From: Clostridiales bacterium
Lineage (GTDB): Bacteria > Bacillota > Clostridia > Peptostreptococcales > Anaerovoracaceae
Direction: 5' to 3'
DNA length: 64,000 nucleotides
Assembly (NCBI GenBank): GCA_009911365.1
Contig: QXXF01000001.1
Location: 310,001-374,000 of the forward strand
Below are positions 7,516 to 15,798 of the stretch, piece by piece. Position 1 is the first letter of the stretch, and the number at the start of each line of letters is the position of its first letter. The position numbers were made by a program, and so were the translations under genes. The notes beneath the pieces were generated by a model that had not been told where the DNA came from, did no database searches, and worked only from the letters and a program-made list of their open reading frames with translations.

Positions 7516-9351
7516 TTATTCTTCCTCCTTATTACTCTCCGCGTAACGGATGATTTTTTTCGCTGTGTTCTTTTCAAATTCTTCCTTGCGGACGATCAGT
7601 TTCTTGATTTTCTTGTAAAATGGTACTTCACTGTTGATTTTATCCACGTCCTCCCATACCAACTTTTCAATGGCCTCTTTGTCCGGGTCACTGTCCAGGA
7701 GGGCCGCTAACTCCTCTTGATCTAATCTTACAGACGCTACAATGACAGTGTCCTCTCCATCATCGCTGTCCTGTCCAAAGACAAAGGATTCTTCTACATA
7801 AGGAATATTCCCCAAATGATATTCCAACTCCTCAGGATAAACATTTTTGCCGTTTTTGGTGATGATCACGTTCTTTTCCCGTCCTGTGATGTAAGCGTAA
7901 CCATCAGCATCTATATAGCCCAAGTCGCCAGTATGGAACCAGCCGTCCCGGATGACTTCTGCCGTGGCTTCTGGCATGTTATAATACCCCAACATGATAT
8001 TATCGCCCTTGAGGCAGATCTCTCCAATCCCCTCCTCGTTTGGCTCGTGAATCTTCATCTGACACGCAGGGAACGCAATGCCAATGGAAGCTGCCTTCGG
8101 CGCGGTGTCCGGGTTTAAAGCCCCCAGCGGCGCGCATTCCGTGAGGCCGTATCCCTGGACAGCCTGGATGCCAAAGTCTTGAAGGCCTTCCAGGATCTCT
8201 GGATTAATGGCTGCGCCTCCGCAGATCATCATCCGCATCTTTCCGCCAAATACGGCCCTGATATCTTTGAGGAACAGGCCCCCCAGGTCGATCCCGATTT
8301 TTTTCGTCTTTCGGTTCAGCTTGATCAAGAATTTCAGTATTCTTTCTTTGCCCTGTTTGCGCACGTTTTTCCATATTTTCTTGTATATGCTCTCAAAGAT
8401 CAGCGGCACGCCTAGGAACATAGTAGGCTTTACCTCTGCTAGATTTTTCGTAATATGTTTTAGGCCCTCGCAATAGGCGATAGCCGCACCTTTATACAAA
8501 GGCATCAGAAAACCACAAGTGCATTCGTAGGTGTGATGGACCGGCAGAACAGAAAAAAAGATGTCCCAATCATGGACCACCAGCACAGTAGGCGCAACCA
8601 TCAAGTTAGACGCAATGTTCCAGTGCGAAAGCATGACGCCCTTTGAAACGCCTGTAGTGCCTGATGTAAAGAGCAGAACCGCCATTTCATCTTTGTTGAT
8701 CTGCGCATCCAGAAAATGCCGATCACCCTCTCTCATCAAATCAATACCTTTTCTCACCAGCGGATTCCATGCGATCGTCTCTTCTGGGTTCCAGATGATC
8801 GCCTCTTCCGTCCCACCTTCCGCATCAATGTCGATCAACAGTTCCAATTTGGTTTCGCCGCTTTCCTTGATGCGCTGAAAGGTTTCCCGAAAACGCCCGG
8901 AAAAAATGACGCAGCTGACCTCCGCCTGAATCAGCAGGTGCTTTAATTCTACTGGGCCCAGCTCTTTGTCCAAAGGCACCGCAACACCAGTCCCGCATGC
9001 CACAGCCAGGTAGGAAACCGCCCACTGACTGCTGTTGTCTCCAATAATCCCGATGCGTTTTCCCTTCATGCCCGCGTCAATGAGAGCTGTCCCTAGTCCA
9101 TTGACCATGTTGAGCATTTCCTGGTAAGTAATTTTTTCATATTCACCGCCTTTTTTGAATTTCTGGTAAAAGGCAATATTTTTGCTGTATTTTCGGGCAC
9201 TGGTTTCTATCATATGCTTCAAGTCAGTGATGGGCCGACTGTCTTTATATTTTACCGCAGGATTCGTGCTGGCCTTGATCTGTGACACAATGGCTTCTGC
9301 GGCATTGGCGTCCCTCGCCTTCATCGCAAGGTATTCTCCCTCATTCAGCAT
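7516..9351 (-). CDS. Long-chain-type acyl-CoA synthetase (AMP-binding)
   Basis: The 611-residue protein belongs to the ANL superfamily, FAA1/FadD15-type branch. The P-loop-like motif TSGTTGVSKGVMLSH, the motif QGYGLTECAPLG, the hinge region 'GWFHTGDLGYID' and the C-terminal 'ITKNGKNVYPEELE' are all visible. The catalytic C-terminal Lys is probably in 'EKNTAKKIIR'. It forms an acyl-adenylate and then an acyl-CoA. The start ATG 9351 has AGGAGG just upstream; a longer frame reaching 9420 would run into the preceding gene. It lies 10 bp after its paralogue and 2 bp before the racemase. The true acid substrate is unknown. Confidence 0.88.
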   Translation of the reverse strand: MLNEGEYLAMKARDANAAEAIVSQIKASTNPAVKYKDSRPITDLKHMIETSARKYSKNIAFYQKFKKGGEYEKITYQEMLNMVNGLGTALIDAGMKGKRIGIIGDNSSQWAVSYLAVACGTGVAVPLDKELGPVELKHLLIQAEVSCVIFSGRFRETFQRIKESGETKLELLIDIDAEGGTEEAIIWNPEETIAWNPLVRKGIDLMREGDRHFLDAQINKDEMAVLLFTSGTTGVSKGVMLSHWNIASNLMVAPTVLVVHDWDIFFSVLPVHHTYECTCGFLMPLYKGAAIAYCEGLKHITKNLAEVKPTMFLGVPLIFESIYKKIWKNVRKQGKERILKFLIKLNRKTKKIGIDLGGLFLKDIRAVFGGKMRMMICGGAAINPEILEGLQDFGIQAVQGYGLTECAPLGALNPDTAPKAASIGIAFPACQMKIHEPNEEGIGEICLKGDNIMLGYYNMPEATAEVIRDGWFHTGDLGYIDADGYAYITGREKNVIITKNGKNVYPEELEYHLGNIPYVEESFVFGQDSDDGEDTVIVASVRLDQEELAALLDSDPDKEAIEKLVWEDVDKINSEVPFYKKIKKLIVRKEEFEKNTAKKIIRYAESNKEEE

Positions 9352-9361
9352 TTGATCCCTC

Positions 9362-11092
9362 CTATGCTTCTTTCGGCGGCTGTCCGTACCGTTTGATTTT
9401 CCTAGTGGTGGTCTTTTCAAATTCTTCCTGGCGGAGCTTGAAGCGTTTGACCCGCTTGTACAGCGGCATTTGCTCGTTAGCTTCGTCTATGACGGTTTTC
9501 ATAAAGCGTCTGAGCTCTTCTTCTCCGATCTCGCCCAGTTCTTCCTTCAGGGCTTCGAAGTTCGGAAAGATTTCCGCATAAATCACCGTGTCCTCGCTTT
9601 TCTCATCCAAAGTTCCGTAAACCACGACCTCTTCGATATACTCGCTCTGCTGTAAGTAATATTCCACTTCTTCAGGAAAGACGTTTTTGCCATTTTTGGT
9701 GACAATGACATTTTTCTTCCTGCCGCAGATGTACAGGAACCCTTCACTGTCAAACCTTCCATAATCGCCTGTGTACAGCCATCCGTCTTTCAGTACTTCG
9801 GCTGTGGCTTCTGGGTTGTCGTAGTATCCGATCATGACAGACGGGCCACGACATATAATTTCTCCAATTCCATCTTTATCCTGGTCTATAATCTTCACTT
9901 CTGTGCCTGGCATTGGTTTTCCCGCTGAATCTGCTTTGCTGTAATAATCCCGGTTCACCGTGATAATCGGTGCGTTTTCCGTCATGCCGTATCCCTGTAT
10001 CATTGGCAGTCCCATGGCTTCATAATCCCGCACCACGTCCGGGTTGACGGCTGCGCCGCCTACGATGAATAGTGCCATATTGTCCCCGATGCTCTGGTGA
10101 ATCTGGGCAAAGATTTTTTTTACTGCCTTTGGTTTGTTGTACAGTTTTAGTTTGCGAGAAAGACCTACCATTTTTCGCATCATCTGGGCTTTACCTGAAT
10201 TTTCTGCTTGTTTCCAGATCCTTTTGTGCATGGTTTCAAAGACCAATGGTACGCCCAGCATGACGGTGGCCCGGCTTTCTTTCATATTTTTCTGGATGTA
10301 TTTCAATCCTTCACAAATAGCGATGCACATGCCCTGATAACAACCTGTGAAAATGTGGCAGGTCATTTCATAAGAATGATGCATAGGCAGAACGGAAAGC
10401 CCGACGCCTGGCTGACGAATATTTACATATTTCGACATGTTGTAGACATTAGCTGTGATGTTTTTGTGGGAAAGCATCACGCCTTTTGCTAAACCTGTGG
10501 TACCGGAGGTGAAAAGCAGGGTACACATCGCTTCCCGATCGATTTCCGCATCAAGGAAACGTCTGTCGCCTTTGCTGATCAACGCAGCGCCTTCTTCTAA
10601 CAGTTTCTCAAAAGAAAGGATGTTTTCCTTGTGTTCTTTTTCCGCCATATTGATCCGATAGCGAACGCCTTCCACTTCCGCTAAAGCTGTTTCAACGGTA
10701 TCTGCTAGTTTTTGAGAGTAAATGATCGCACTTACATCCGCTCTTTTCATTAGGTTAGCGATTTCCTTTGGCGGAAGTTCCCGATCCAAGGGTACGATTA
10801 CACCCGTGCCATTGGTGGTTCCCAGATAGGAGATGACCCAGCGATAGCTATTTTCACCGATCACTGCGATTTTCTTTCCCTTTAGTCCTAAGTCGATCAG
10901 GCGCGTACCCAATGCGTCTACGTCATGTTTCATTTCCTTGTACAAAATGGGGCGGTATTCGCCCCCTGGAACATCTTTCACCATGTAAGCATTGCAATCA
11001 GAGAAAAGCTCCGCACTGCTATTAAGCATATCTTTTAAATCATTAATATATCGAAATTCATAGAAAACGTCTTTGTATTTTTTGCTGTTCAA
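9362..11092 (-). CDS. Long-chain-type acyl-CoA synthetase (AMP-binding), paralogue
   Basis: 576 residues, starting at TTG 11092 behind an AAGGGGG site. ANL motifs: TSGTTGLAKGVMLSH, MIQGYGMTENAP, GWLYTGDYGRFD, VTKNGKNVFPEEVE; catalytic Lys region EKTTTRKIKRYG. It is clearly homologous to the next gene over its whole length and lacks that gene's ~45-residue N-terminal extension. The tandem pair suggests either duplication with substrate divergence or a heteromeric enzyme. It is the first gene of the operon that ends with the Orr-like racemase. Confidence 0.88.
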   Translation of the reverse strand: MNSKKYKDVFYEFRYINDLKDMLNSSAELFSDCNAYMVKDVPGGEYRPILYKEMKHDVDALGTRLIDLGLKGKKIAVIGENSYRWVISYLGTTNGTGVIVPLDRELPPKEIANLMKRADVSAIIYSQKLADTVETALAEVEGVRYRINMAEKEHKENILSFEKLLEEGAALISKGDRRFLDAEIDREAMCTLLFTSGTTGLAKGVMLSHKNITANVYNMSKYVNIRQPGVGLSVLPMHHSYEMTCHIFTGCYQGMCIAICEGLKYIQKNMKESRATVMLGVPLVFETMHKRIWKQAENSGKAQMMRKMVGLSRKLKLYNKPKAVKKIFAQIHQSIGDNMALFIVGGAAVNPDVVRDYEAMGLPMIQGYGMTENAPIITVNRDYYSKADSAGKPMPGTEVKIIDQDKDGIGEIICRGPSVMIGYYDNPEATAEVLKDGWLYTGDYGRFDSEGFLYICGRKKNVIVTKNGKNVFPEEVEYYLQQSEYIEEVVVYGTLDEKSEDTVIYAEIFPNFEALKEELGEIGEEELRRFMKTVIDEANEQMPLYKRVKRFKLRQEEFEKTTTRKIKRYGQPPKEA

Positions 11093-11137
11093 AGCGACCG
11101 GCCCCCTTTTTATGTTTTGAATCGTGTCTGATATTCT

Positions 11138-11166
11138 ATTTTATCACTTTATGGGACTCCGCGCAA
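11138..11166 (-). promoter_or_regulatory. Putative promoter of the synthetase/racemase operon
   Basis: Minus-strand TTGCGC (11161-11166), 17-bp spacer, TAAAAT (11138-11143), about 45 nt before the TTG start at 11092. It is of sigma-A type, although the local regulator belongs to the sigma-54 activator class. Confidence 0.5.
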
Positions 11167-11288
11167 TTGGCAATCTCAATCTGATGCCGTGACTTTGCCG
11201 TCAGAGCGTATAAGGTTTTGCTGTTTCCATTCAAACAAAGAGACGCTGCCCACAAATATCGCGGCGCAGCGCCTTTTTCGCTCATAGT

Positions 11289-11489
11289 TCATTTTTTCAG
11301 TCTGCCTCCTGCGATCAGGATGCTAATCAAGAAGAGTTTTCCTGATGCCCCAAAAACCACAGAGATGATCCTCCCCAAAACTGGGATGCTTCTCTCTGCC
11401 TTGCCGATCATTTGCCCATAAGACACTGGCATCGGATCATTCTCTTTCAGCGGCAGACTTTGTTGAGATTCCGGAAATACCGCAAACAC
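11289..11489 (-). pseudogene. Possible signal peptidase I (SipW-type) C-terminal remnant
   Basis: The frame can encode up to 66 residues. The part 'PVSYGQMIGKAERSIPVLGRI' followed by a hydrophobic segment (SVVFGASGKLFLISILIAGG) resembles the C-terminal end of SipW/archaeal-type signal peptidases, where 'PVxYxxIIGKVxxxIPxLG' precedes the last membrane helix. The catalytic Ser and His regions are absent. There is no convincing ribosome site. The upstream part matches a second intergenic location (13460-13520), so the frame is probably a chimera of repeat and gene remnant. Confidence 0.35.
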
Positions 11490-11501
11490 AATTTCCTACA
11501 T
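11441..11501. repeat. Degenerate ~60-bp direct repeat, copy A
   Basis: Shares TCTTTCAG..G.ACTTTGT.GA.ATTC.GGAAA and TTTCC.ACAT with 13460-13520, in the same orientation. The central ~15 bp diverge. Both copies can fold into a GGAAA/TTTCC hairpin. Origin unknown. Confidence 0.5.
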
Positions 11502-11503
11502 TG

Positions 11504-11549
11504 GAAAAAAAGCACCATGAATCACTGGTATTTCAGTGTTCATGGTGCT
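11504..11549 (-). terminator. Terminator of the cold-shock gene
   Basis: On the minus strand AGCACCATGAA pairs with TTCATGGTGCT (11511-11521 and 11539-11549), extended by ACTG/CAGT, followed by seven Ts. It begins 15 bp after the csp stop. Confidence 0.92.
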
Positions 11550-11564
11550 CTTCTGGTTTAGGTT

Positions 11565-11777
11565 TTATTCTACCGCGCAAACATTAGCGGCTCTTGTTTT
11601 TCCACGCTGCACATCGTCTTCAATATCAAAGGTCACTTTCTGGCCTTCTTTCAGGGATTTGAATCCGTCAGCAACGATTGCAGAAAAATGTACAAATAAG
11701 TCCTCTCCTCCGTCATCGTTTGTAATAAAGCCAAATCCTTTGTCGTCATTAAACCATTTTACTGTACCTGTATGCAT
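11565..11777 (-). CDS. csp: Cold-shock protein, CspA family
   Basis: A complete single cold-shock domain of 70 residues. RNP1 (KGFGFI) and RNP2 (LFVHF) are intact, with [11 protein letters not shown] at the N-terminus and '[10 protein letters not shown]' near the end. It binds single-stranded RNA/DNA and acts as an RNA chaperone or antiterminator. ACAGGAGGTAC precedes the ATG. The gene sits behind a strong promoter (11913-11942) and a leader containing a terminator-like hairpin (11824-11878), and is followed by its own terminator. That arrangement suggests control within the leader. Confidence 0.95.
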   Translation of the reverse strand: MHTGTVKWFNDDKGFGFITNDDGGEDLFVHFSAIVADGFKSLKEGQKVTFDIEDDVQRGKTRAANVCAVE

Positions 11778-11823
11778 ATCGCAGTACCTCCTGTCTTCTA
11801 ATTTTACTCTACGGATTCAGATG

Positions 11824-11878
11824 TAAAAAAATGTGGTTTTTAAAAGTATCCTTTGGCCGGAACTTTTAAAAACCACAT
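11824..11878 (-). terminator. Terminator-like hairpin between the csp promoter and the csp start
   Basis: A perfect 17-bp inverted repeat (11831-11847 and 11862-11878) with a 14-nt loop, followed on the minus strand by seven Ts (11824-11830). It lies inside the predicted csp leader. It could also terminate transcription from the secreted-protein gene that ends at 11980. Confidence 0.85.
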
Positions 11879-11912
11879 CACTTAATATCCGTTCTCCATT
11901 TAATACATGTCT

Positions 11913-11942
11913 AGTATACCATGTATTTGTCAGACTTGTCAA
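11913..11942 (-). promoter_or_regulatory. Strong promoter upstream of csp
   Basis: Minus-strand TTGACA (11937-11942), 18-bp spacer, TATACT (11913-11918). Predicted start near 11906, giving a leader of about 130 nt to the csp ATG. Confidence 0.75.
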
Positions 11943-11979
11943 ACGAAAATTGCCATTTTTGTAACAACCTTATTTTCCA

Positions 11980-13212
11980 CTATTTCCAAGACAGTTCGTA
12001 GTAGCCGGAAGACTTTTTGTTGCCTCTGGAAATCTTGATGTAATAAGTACCTTTTGACCATTTGCCGATTGATTTTACGGTATAGGACTTGTTCGTATAT
12101 CTAAAGGTACCGTTTGTTCCAGAAATTTTCTTACCACCCTGATAAACCTGGATCTTCATGGCATCATTTGTACGACCCTTCATAACGATCTTTACTTTTT
12201 TCTTTCCGTTCAGCTTGAATTTGTACCAATCTTCCTGTCCGTTTCCAGCGATAATCGTGCCCTTTACCGTCTTATTTTTCTTCAGGTTCACGGCCTTCGC
12301 CTTCTTTTTTCCGCTCTTTTCTGTGATCTTCGTATTAGTGGCTTTAAATAAATAACTTCCTTCACTATTAAAGTTTGAAGCTATTTTGACATAGTAAGTC
12401 GTTCCTTTTTTTACTCCAAACGTCGGTGCGTATCTTACGCCTAGACTGTTGGACAAAGCCTTTTTCTTGCTGTTACACAGCGTTACTTTATTATATCCGG
12501 CATCCTTTGTGGATACAACTTGCAGATATCCTGTGTTCTTTGCTTTGAATTTGAAATAGTTGGTCTGTGCCGCTTTCTGGCCTACCAAGATTTCCTGTCC
12601 GCTAGTGATGGTTCTGTCTCCGCCATTAATGTAGCCTGCTGATACGCGAAGAGCCGCATACATTCCAGGAATACTGGAAGAACATACTCCCAGATAATAG
12701 GTCCCCCCCTGCGGAACCTGAATCACTTTTGTTGCCGGGCTCGCAGAGGCACGTGCCGCATATCCATAGTCAACTGGTTTGGTCAACTGATCATCTTTAT
12801 ATAAACCAAAATTCACACCAGTCGCACTGTCGGAAAAAGTCTGTGCAGCCATAATGACTGTTCCTTTAGCTGGAATCTGTACTGCTTTAGCATATCCATA
12901 TCCCGCACCAAGCGCCGCATTAGAATCATATGCGATATCCCCAAAATTAACTCCTAACTTATCCAAGTCGGCGTCATTTGCGATTGTTACCAAATCAAAA
13001 TTGCCTTCAACCGATACAGCCTTCGTTGTCGCTGACTGGACCGAAGCTTTCGCCTGCTGCTGTACTGCCGCAGCCGCCGCATTCTTCACTGACGCTGTCA
13101 GATCACCTGCGACCTGGCCTTCTTCAGTGCCTGCGAATGCCACGCTGGCCGATGTAAATACTAGTGTGGCGATCAACAGAATTGACAATAATTTACTCAT
13201 TCCTCGTTTCAT
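11980..13212 (-). CDS. Secreted protein with pre-peptidase-like beta domains
   Basis: The start ATG 13212 has AGGTGAG upstream. Residues 1-28 form a Sec signal peptide (LLSILLIATLVFTSASVAFA). The remaining ~380 residues are Lys/Gly/Tyr-rich and beta-prone. Repeated 'YFKFKAKNTGYLQV', 'TYYVKIASN' and 'DWYKFKLNGKKKVKIVMKG' followed by 'GTYYIKISRGN' resemble bacterial pre-peptidase C-terminal (PPC) domains, present at least twice. No catalytic domain is visible. It is probably an exported surface or matrix protein. It stands alone with its own promoter and a downstream hairpin terminator. Confidence 0.65.
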   Translation of the reverse strand: MKRGMSKLLSILLIATLVFTSASVAFAGTEEGQVAGDLTASVKNAAAAAVQQQAKASVQSATTKAVSVEGNFDLVTIANDADLDKLGVNFGDIAYDSNAALGAGYGYAKAVQIPAKGTVIMAAQTFSDSATGVNFGLYKDDQLTKPVDYGYAARASASPATKVIQVPQGGTYYLGVCSSSIPGMYAALRVSAGYINGGDRTITSGQEILVGQKAAQTNYFKFKAKNTGYLQVVSTKDAGYNKVTLCNSKKKALSNSLGVRYAPTFGVKKGTTYYVKIASNFNSEGSYLFKATNTKITEKSGKKKAKAVNLKKNKTVKGTIIAGNGQEDWYKFKLNGKKKVKIVMKGRTNDAMKIQVYQGGKKISGTNGTFRYTNKSYTVKSIGKWSKGTYYIKISRGNKKSSGYYELSWK

Positions 13213-13273
13213 CTTCTCACCTCTTGCTTTTCGTATATTTTTTGTTTCTTTGTGAAATACGTTTACAAATCCT

Positions 13274-13302
13274 ATTATACTACAGCTTTCTTGACTTTTC
13301 AC
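13274..13302 (-). promoter_or_regulatory. Putative promoter of the secreted-protein gene
   Basis: Minus-strand TATAAT at 13274-13279 with a weak -35 (GTGAAA, 13297-13302) at 17 bp, about 60 bp before the start codon. Confidence 0.5.
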
Positions 13303-13459
13303 TATTTTTTGTTTTTTCTTTCATATTTGTATAAGCATAGAGGGCTATACTCTGTGGCTGATCATAGATGGGGCCCGCCGCGGCCAACTATAGGTCTTGC
13401 TGATCTCATGTGGATGATCAGCTGAACCAGCAGAAAGAAAACAAAGTCTGTTCCGCCGA

Positions 13460-13520
13460 TTGTCTTTCAGCAGTGGACTTTGTCGATATTCTGGAAACAT
13501 TGTGGTGACATTTCCCACAT
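13460..13520. repeat. Degenerate ~60-bp direct repeat, copy B
   Basis: Partner of 11441-11501. It lies in the ~470-bp gap 13303-13778. Nothing else in that gap could be assigned: one minus-strand frame at 13345-13566 runs through the repeat but has no ribosome site and no family resemblance. Confidence 0.5.
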
Positions 13521-13778
13521 AACAAAAAGCCGTGCCAAAATCATAAGAAGTGTGTATAAATCGCAAAAAAAATTCAATTTATACACACTTCTGCTAATAG
13601 CCTAATTAAATGAAAGCGTTCCCCATTTGCAGGTAGCGTCAAAAAACCACCGCATTATGCACAATGGGCCTGTCCATGGCTTTTTATTCGTCTTACCTCT
13701 CCTCTTCCCGCTTCTCATCTTGCCACTCCTCACGGCTCTTGATGACTCTCGGGAAGCCGGACCGCCATCTCTCGGCTC

Positions 13779-14192
13779 CTACGATTCTGCATCCAGCAGC
13801 AGTTCTTCCACGATCTTCGCCGCGTCTTCTACGCAGCCATCGCAGGAACGCAGAACTTCACCAGTTTTCACGCCTTTGATTTCTTCACAAATGACGGACT
13901 TGTTCATTTCTTTAAAGCGCTCGGTCATTTCTTTCATCTTTTTATAGCAGGCTTTCTTTGTGGCTGGCTTGTCCAAATTTCCATCACTCAGCTTCATGCC
14001 TACTAACGCTGCCATCGCACTGACCGCGCCGCAAGTCCCCATGGTGCCCATACCGAACCCAAAGGATTCTGTCATGCGAAAGGCCTCTTTTTCGTCGATA
14101 CCGAACAAATCGCAATAAGCGCAAGCTACAGACTGCGCGCAATTGTAACCGCTGTGATGATTTTCTACTGTTTTTTCAACTCTTTCTGACAT
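13779..14192 (-). CDS. C_GCAxxG_C_C family protein (putative redox protein)
   Basis: The start ATG 14192 has AGGAGG seven bases upstream. The 137-residue protein shows the family's Cys pattern: GYNCAQSVACAYC near residue 20, GTMGTCGAVSAM near 55, and later single Cys residues including ICEEIKG and SCDGCVEDAA. The family is named for this pattern. It is thought to bind a metal or act in redox, but no reaction is established. The following gene in transcription order is the secreted-protein gene, more than 500 bp away. The preceding gene is the FAD dehydrogenase, about 100 bp upstream, possibly one transcript. Confidence 0.8.
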   Translation of the reverse strand: MSERVEKTVENHHSGYNCAQSVACAYCDLFGIDEKEAFRMTESFGFGMGTMGTCGAVSAMAALVGMKLSDGNLDKPATKKACYKKMKEMTERFKEMNKSVICEEIKGVKTGEVLRSCDGCVEDAAKIVEELLLDAES

Positions 14193-14289
14193 TTTTAAGT
14201 CCTCCTCTTTTTTATTGATTGCTGTGGCCAAGACACTGCGTGGGCATCTTTGCCCATAGCAATGACTCCACCAGCTGATCAGCCTCTTT

Positions 14290-15669
14290 CTATTTGTATT
14301 GTTCCGCTAATATGCGTCCCACGTACACGCCACTGGCAGATGCCTGGGAAAGGGAATGGGTCACACCGGAGCCGTCTCCTAAGGCGTACATGCCCTTTAC
14401 TTTTGTTTCCAAATTTTCATCCACCTCCACCTTTGAATTGTAGAATTTCACTTCCACGCCATAGAGCAGCGTATCTTCATTAGCTGTGCCTGGGGCGATC
14501 TTGTCCAGGGCATAGATCATTTCAATGATATTGTCCAGCTGCCGCTTTGGAATGACTAGGCTCAAGTCGCCAGCAGTGGCTTGGAGCGTTGGCCGTGTGA
14601 AACACTTTTGCATCCGTCGAGGGCTGCTCCTCCTGCCTTTCACCAGGTCACCGAACCGCTGGAGCAGAACGCCACCGCCCAGCATGTTGGAAAGCTTGGC
14701 AATGGATTCTCCGTACTCGTTGCTGTCTTTAAAAGGCTCTGTGAAATTGTTGGAAACCAGCAGCGCGAAATTGGTATTTTCCGTCCGCAGGGCAGGATCC
14801 GCATAGCTGTGACCATTGACTGTGACAATGCCATTGGTGTTTTCCGCAACTACCTCTCCATAAGGGTTCATGCAGAAGGTACGCACCTGGTCATTATATT
14901 TATCTGTTTTGTAAACGATCTTGCTCTCGTAAACATCATCTGTGATATGCTTGAAAATCTCCGCCGGAAGCTCTACCCGCACGCCGATGTCCACTCTATT
15001 TTTTCTCTGGCTGATTTCCATTTTGTCGCAGACGCTGGAAATCCATTTGGAGCCAGAGCGGCCCGTTGCCAGAACCAATTTTTCACAGGTAAGCACTTCG
15101 TCTTTGTCAGTCATGACTCTAAAGGTGCCATTGTCTTCTTTTTCAATATCAGCGATGGTGGTGTAAAACATGGTATCGATCTTGTCGCTGCAGTAATCAA
15201 AGATCCGGCCCAGGATCCGCACATTTCTGTCCGTGCCCAGATGCCGCACCTTTGCTTCCAGTAAATGCAGGTCGTTTCGCAGGGCAATCGTCTTCAGTTC
15301 AGAGCTGGCAGTGGAATAAAGCTTCGCGTCCGCACCGCCCATGCCGCACAAGACCGTATCCACGTATTCCATCAGTTCCAAAGCTTGTTCTGTGCCCACA
15401 TAATTGTGCAGGTCACCGCCGAACTGGGTGGTGATGTTATACTTTCCATCGGAAAGGGTCCCCGCGCCGCCGTAGCCGTTCATAATATGACAAGGACTGC
15501 ATTTCACACAGGTCTTTGCGCCTTTTTTAATCGGGCATTCCCGTTTTTCCAAAGGCGCACCCTTGTCGATCATCAGCACCTTTGCCTTGTTGTCGATCTT
15601 TGTCAGCTCGTAAGACAGGAATACGCCGCTGGCTCCTGCTCCTACGATTATGATATCATAATGCTTCAT
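14290..15669 (-). CDS. FAD-dependent dehydrogenase (COG2509-like)
   Basis: 459 residues from ATG 15669 (GGGAG eight bases upstream; earlier in-frame ATGs lack a site). The N-terminus YDIIIVGAGASGVFLSYEL is a Rossmann FAD-binding motif. A Cys cluster follows near residues 45-65 (KRECPIKKG, CVKCSPCHIMNGYGGAG). Next come LVLATGRSGSKW and a C-terminal 'MYALGDGSGVTHSLSQASASG' FAD contact. The layout matches the uncharacterised FAD dehydrogenases of COG2509. The Cys-rich insert may be redox-active or hold a metal. Substrate unknown. It may be co-transcribed with the C_GCAxxG_C_C gene downstream. Confidence 0.82.
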   Translation of the reverse strand: MKHYDIIIVGAGASGVFLSYELTKIDNKAKVLMIDKGAPLEKRECPIKKGAKTCVKCSPCHIMNGYGGAGTLSDGKYNITTQFGGDLHNYVGTEQALELMEYVDTVLCGMGGADAKLYSTASSELKTIALRNDLHLLEAKVRHLGTDRNVRILGRIFDYCSDKIDTMFYTTIADIEKEDNGTFRVMTDKDEVLTCEKLVLATGRSGSKWISSVCDKMEISQRKNRVDIGVRVELPAEIFKHITDDVYESKIVYKTDKYNDQVRTFCMNPYGEVVAENTNGIVTVNGHSYADPALRTENTNFALLVSNNFTEPFKDSNEYGESIAKLSNMLGGGVLLQRFGDLVKGRRSSPRRMQKCFTRPTLQATAGDLSLVIPKRQLDNIIEMIYALDKIAPGTANEDTLLYGVEVKFYNSKVEVDENLETKVKGMYALGDGSGVTHSLSQASASGVYVGRILAEQYK

Positions 15670-15735
15670 CCTCTTTTCTCCCTTCATTCTCAGGCTTCCC
15701 CTTTGCCTGGCATGCCTCATAACAGCACGCCCATT

Positions 15736-15773
15736 TGAAAACAAGGCTGCCAGCCGGATTCAGCGTGGCAGCC
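15736..15773 (-). terminator. Terminator after the L,D-transpeptidase gene
   Basis: GGCTGCCA / TGGCAGCC (15766-15773 with 15745-15752), then TTGTTTTC on the minus strand; starts 26 bp after the stop. Confidence 0.75.
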
Positions 15774-15798
15774 CATATTTCTACGATTTTTACGCACT

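Noticed and set aside
6372-11200. Sigma-54 (-24/-12) promoter near the PAS/AAA/Fis regulator
   Set aside because: TTGGCA-like hexamers occur (about 6396 and 11167), but none has TTGC at the required spacing.
14581-15264. Long plus-strand frame
   Set aside because: Shadow of the FAD dehydrogenase gene on the other strand, which has clear FAD motifs.
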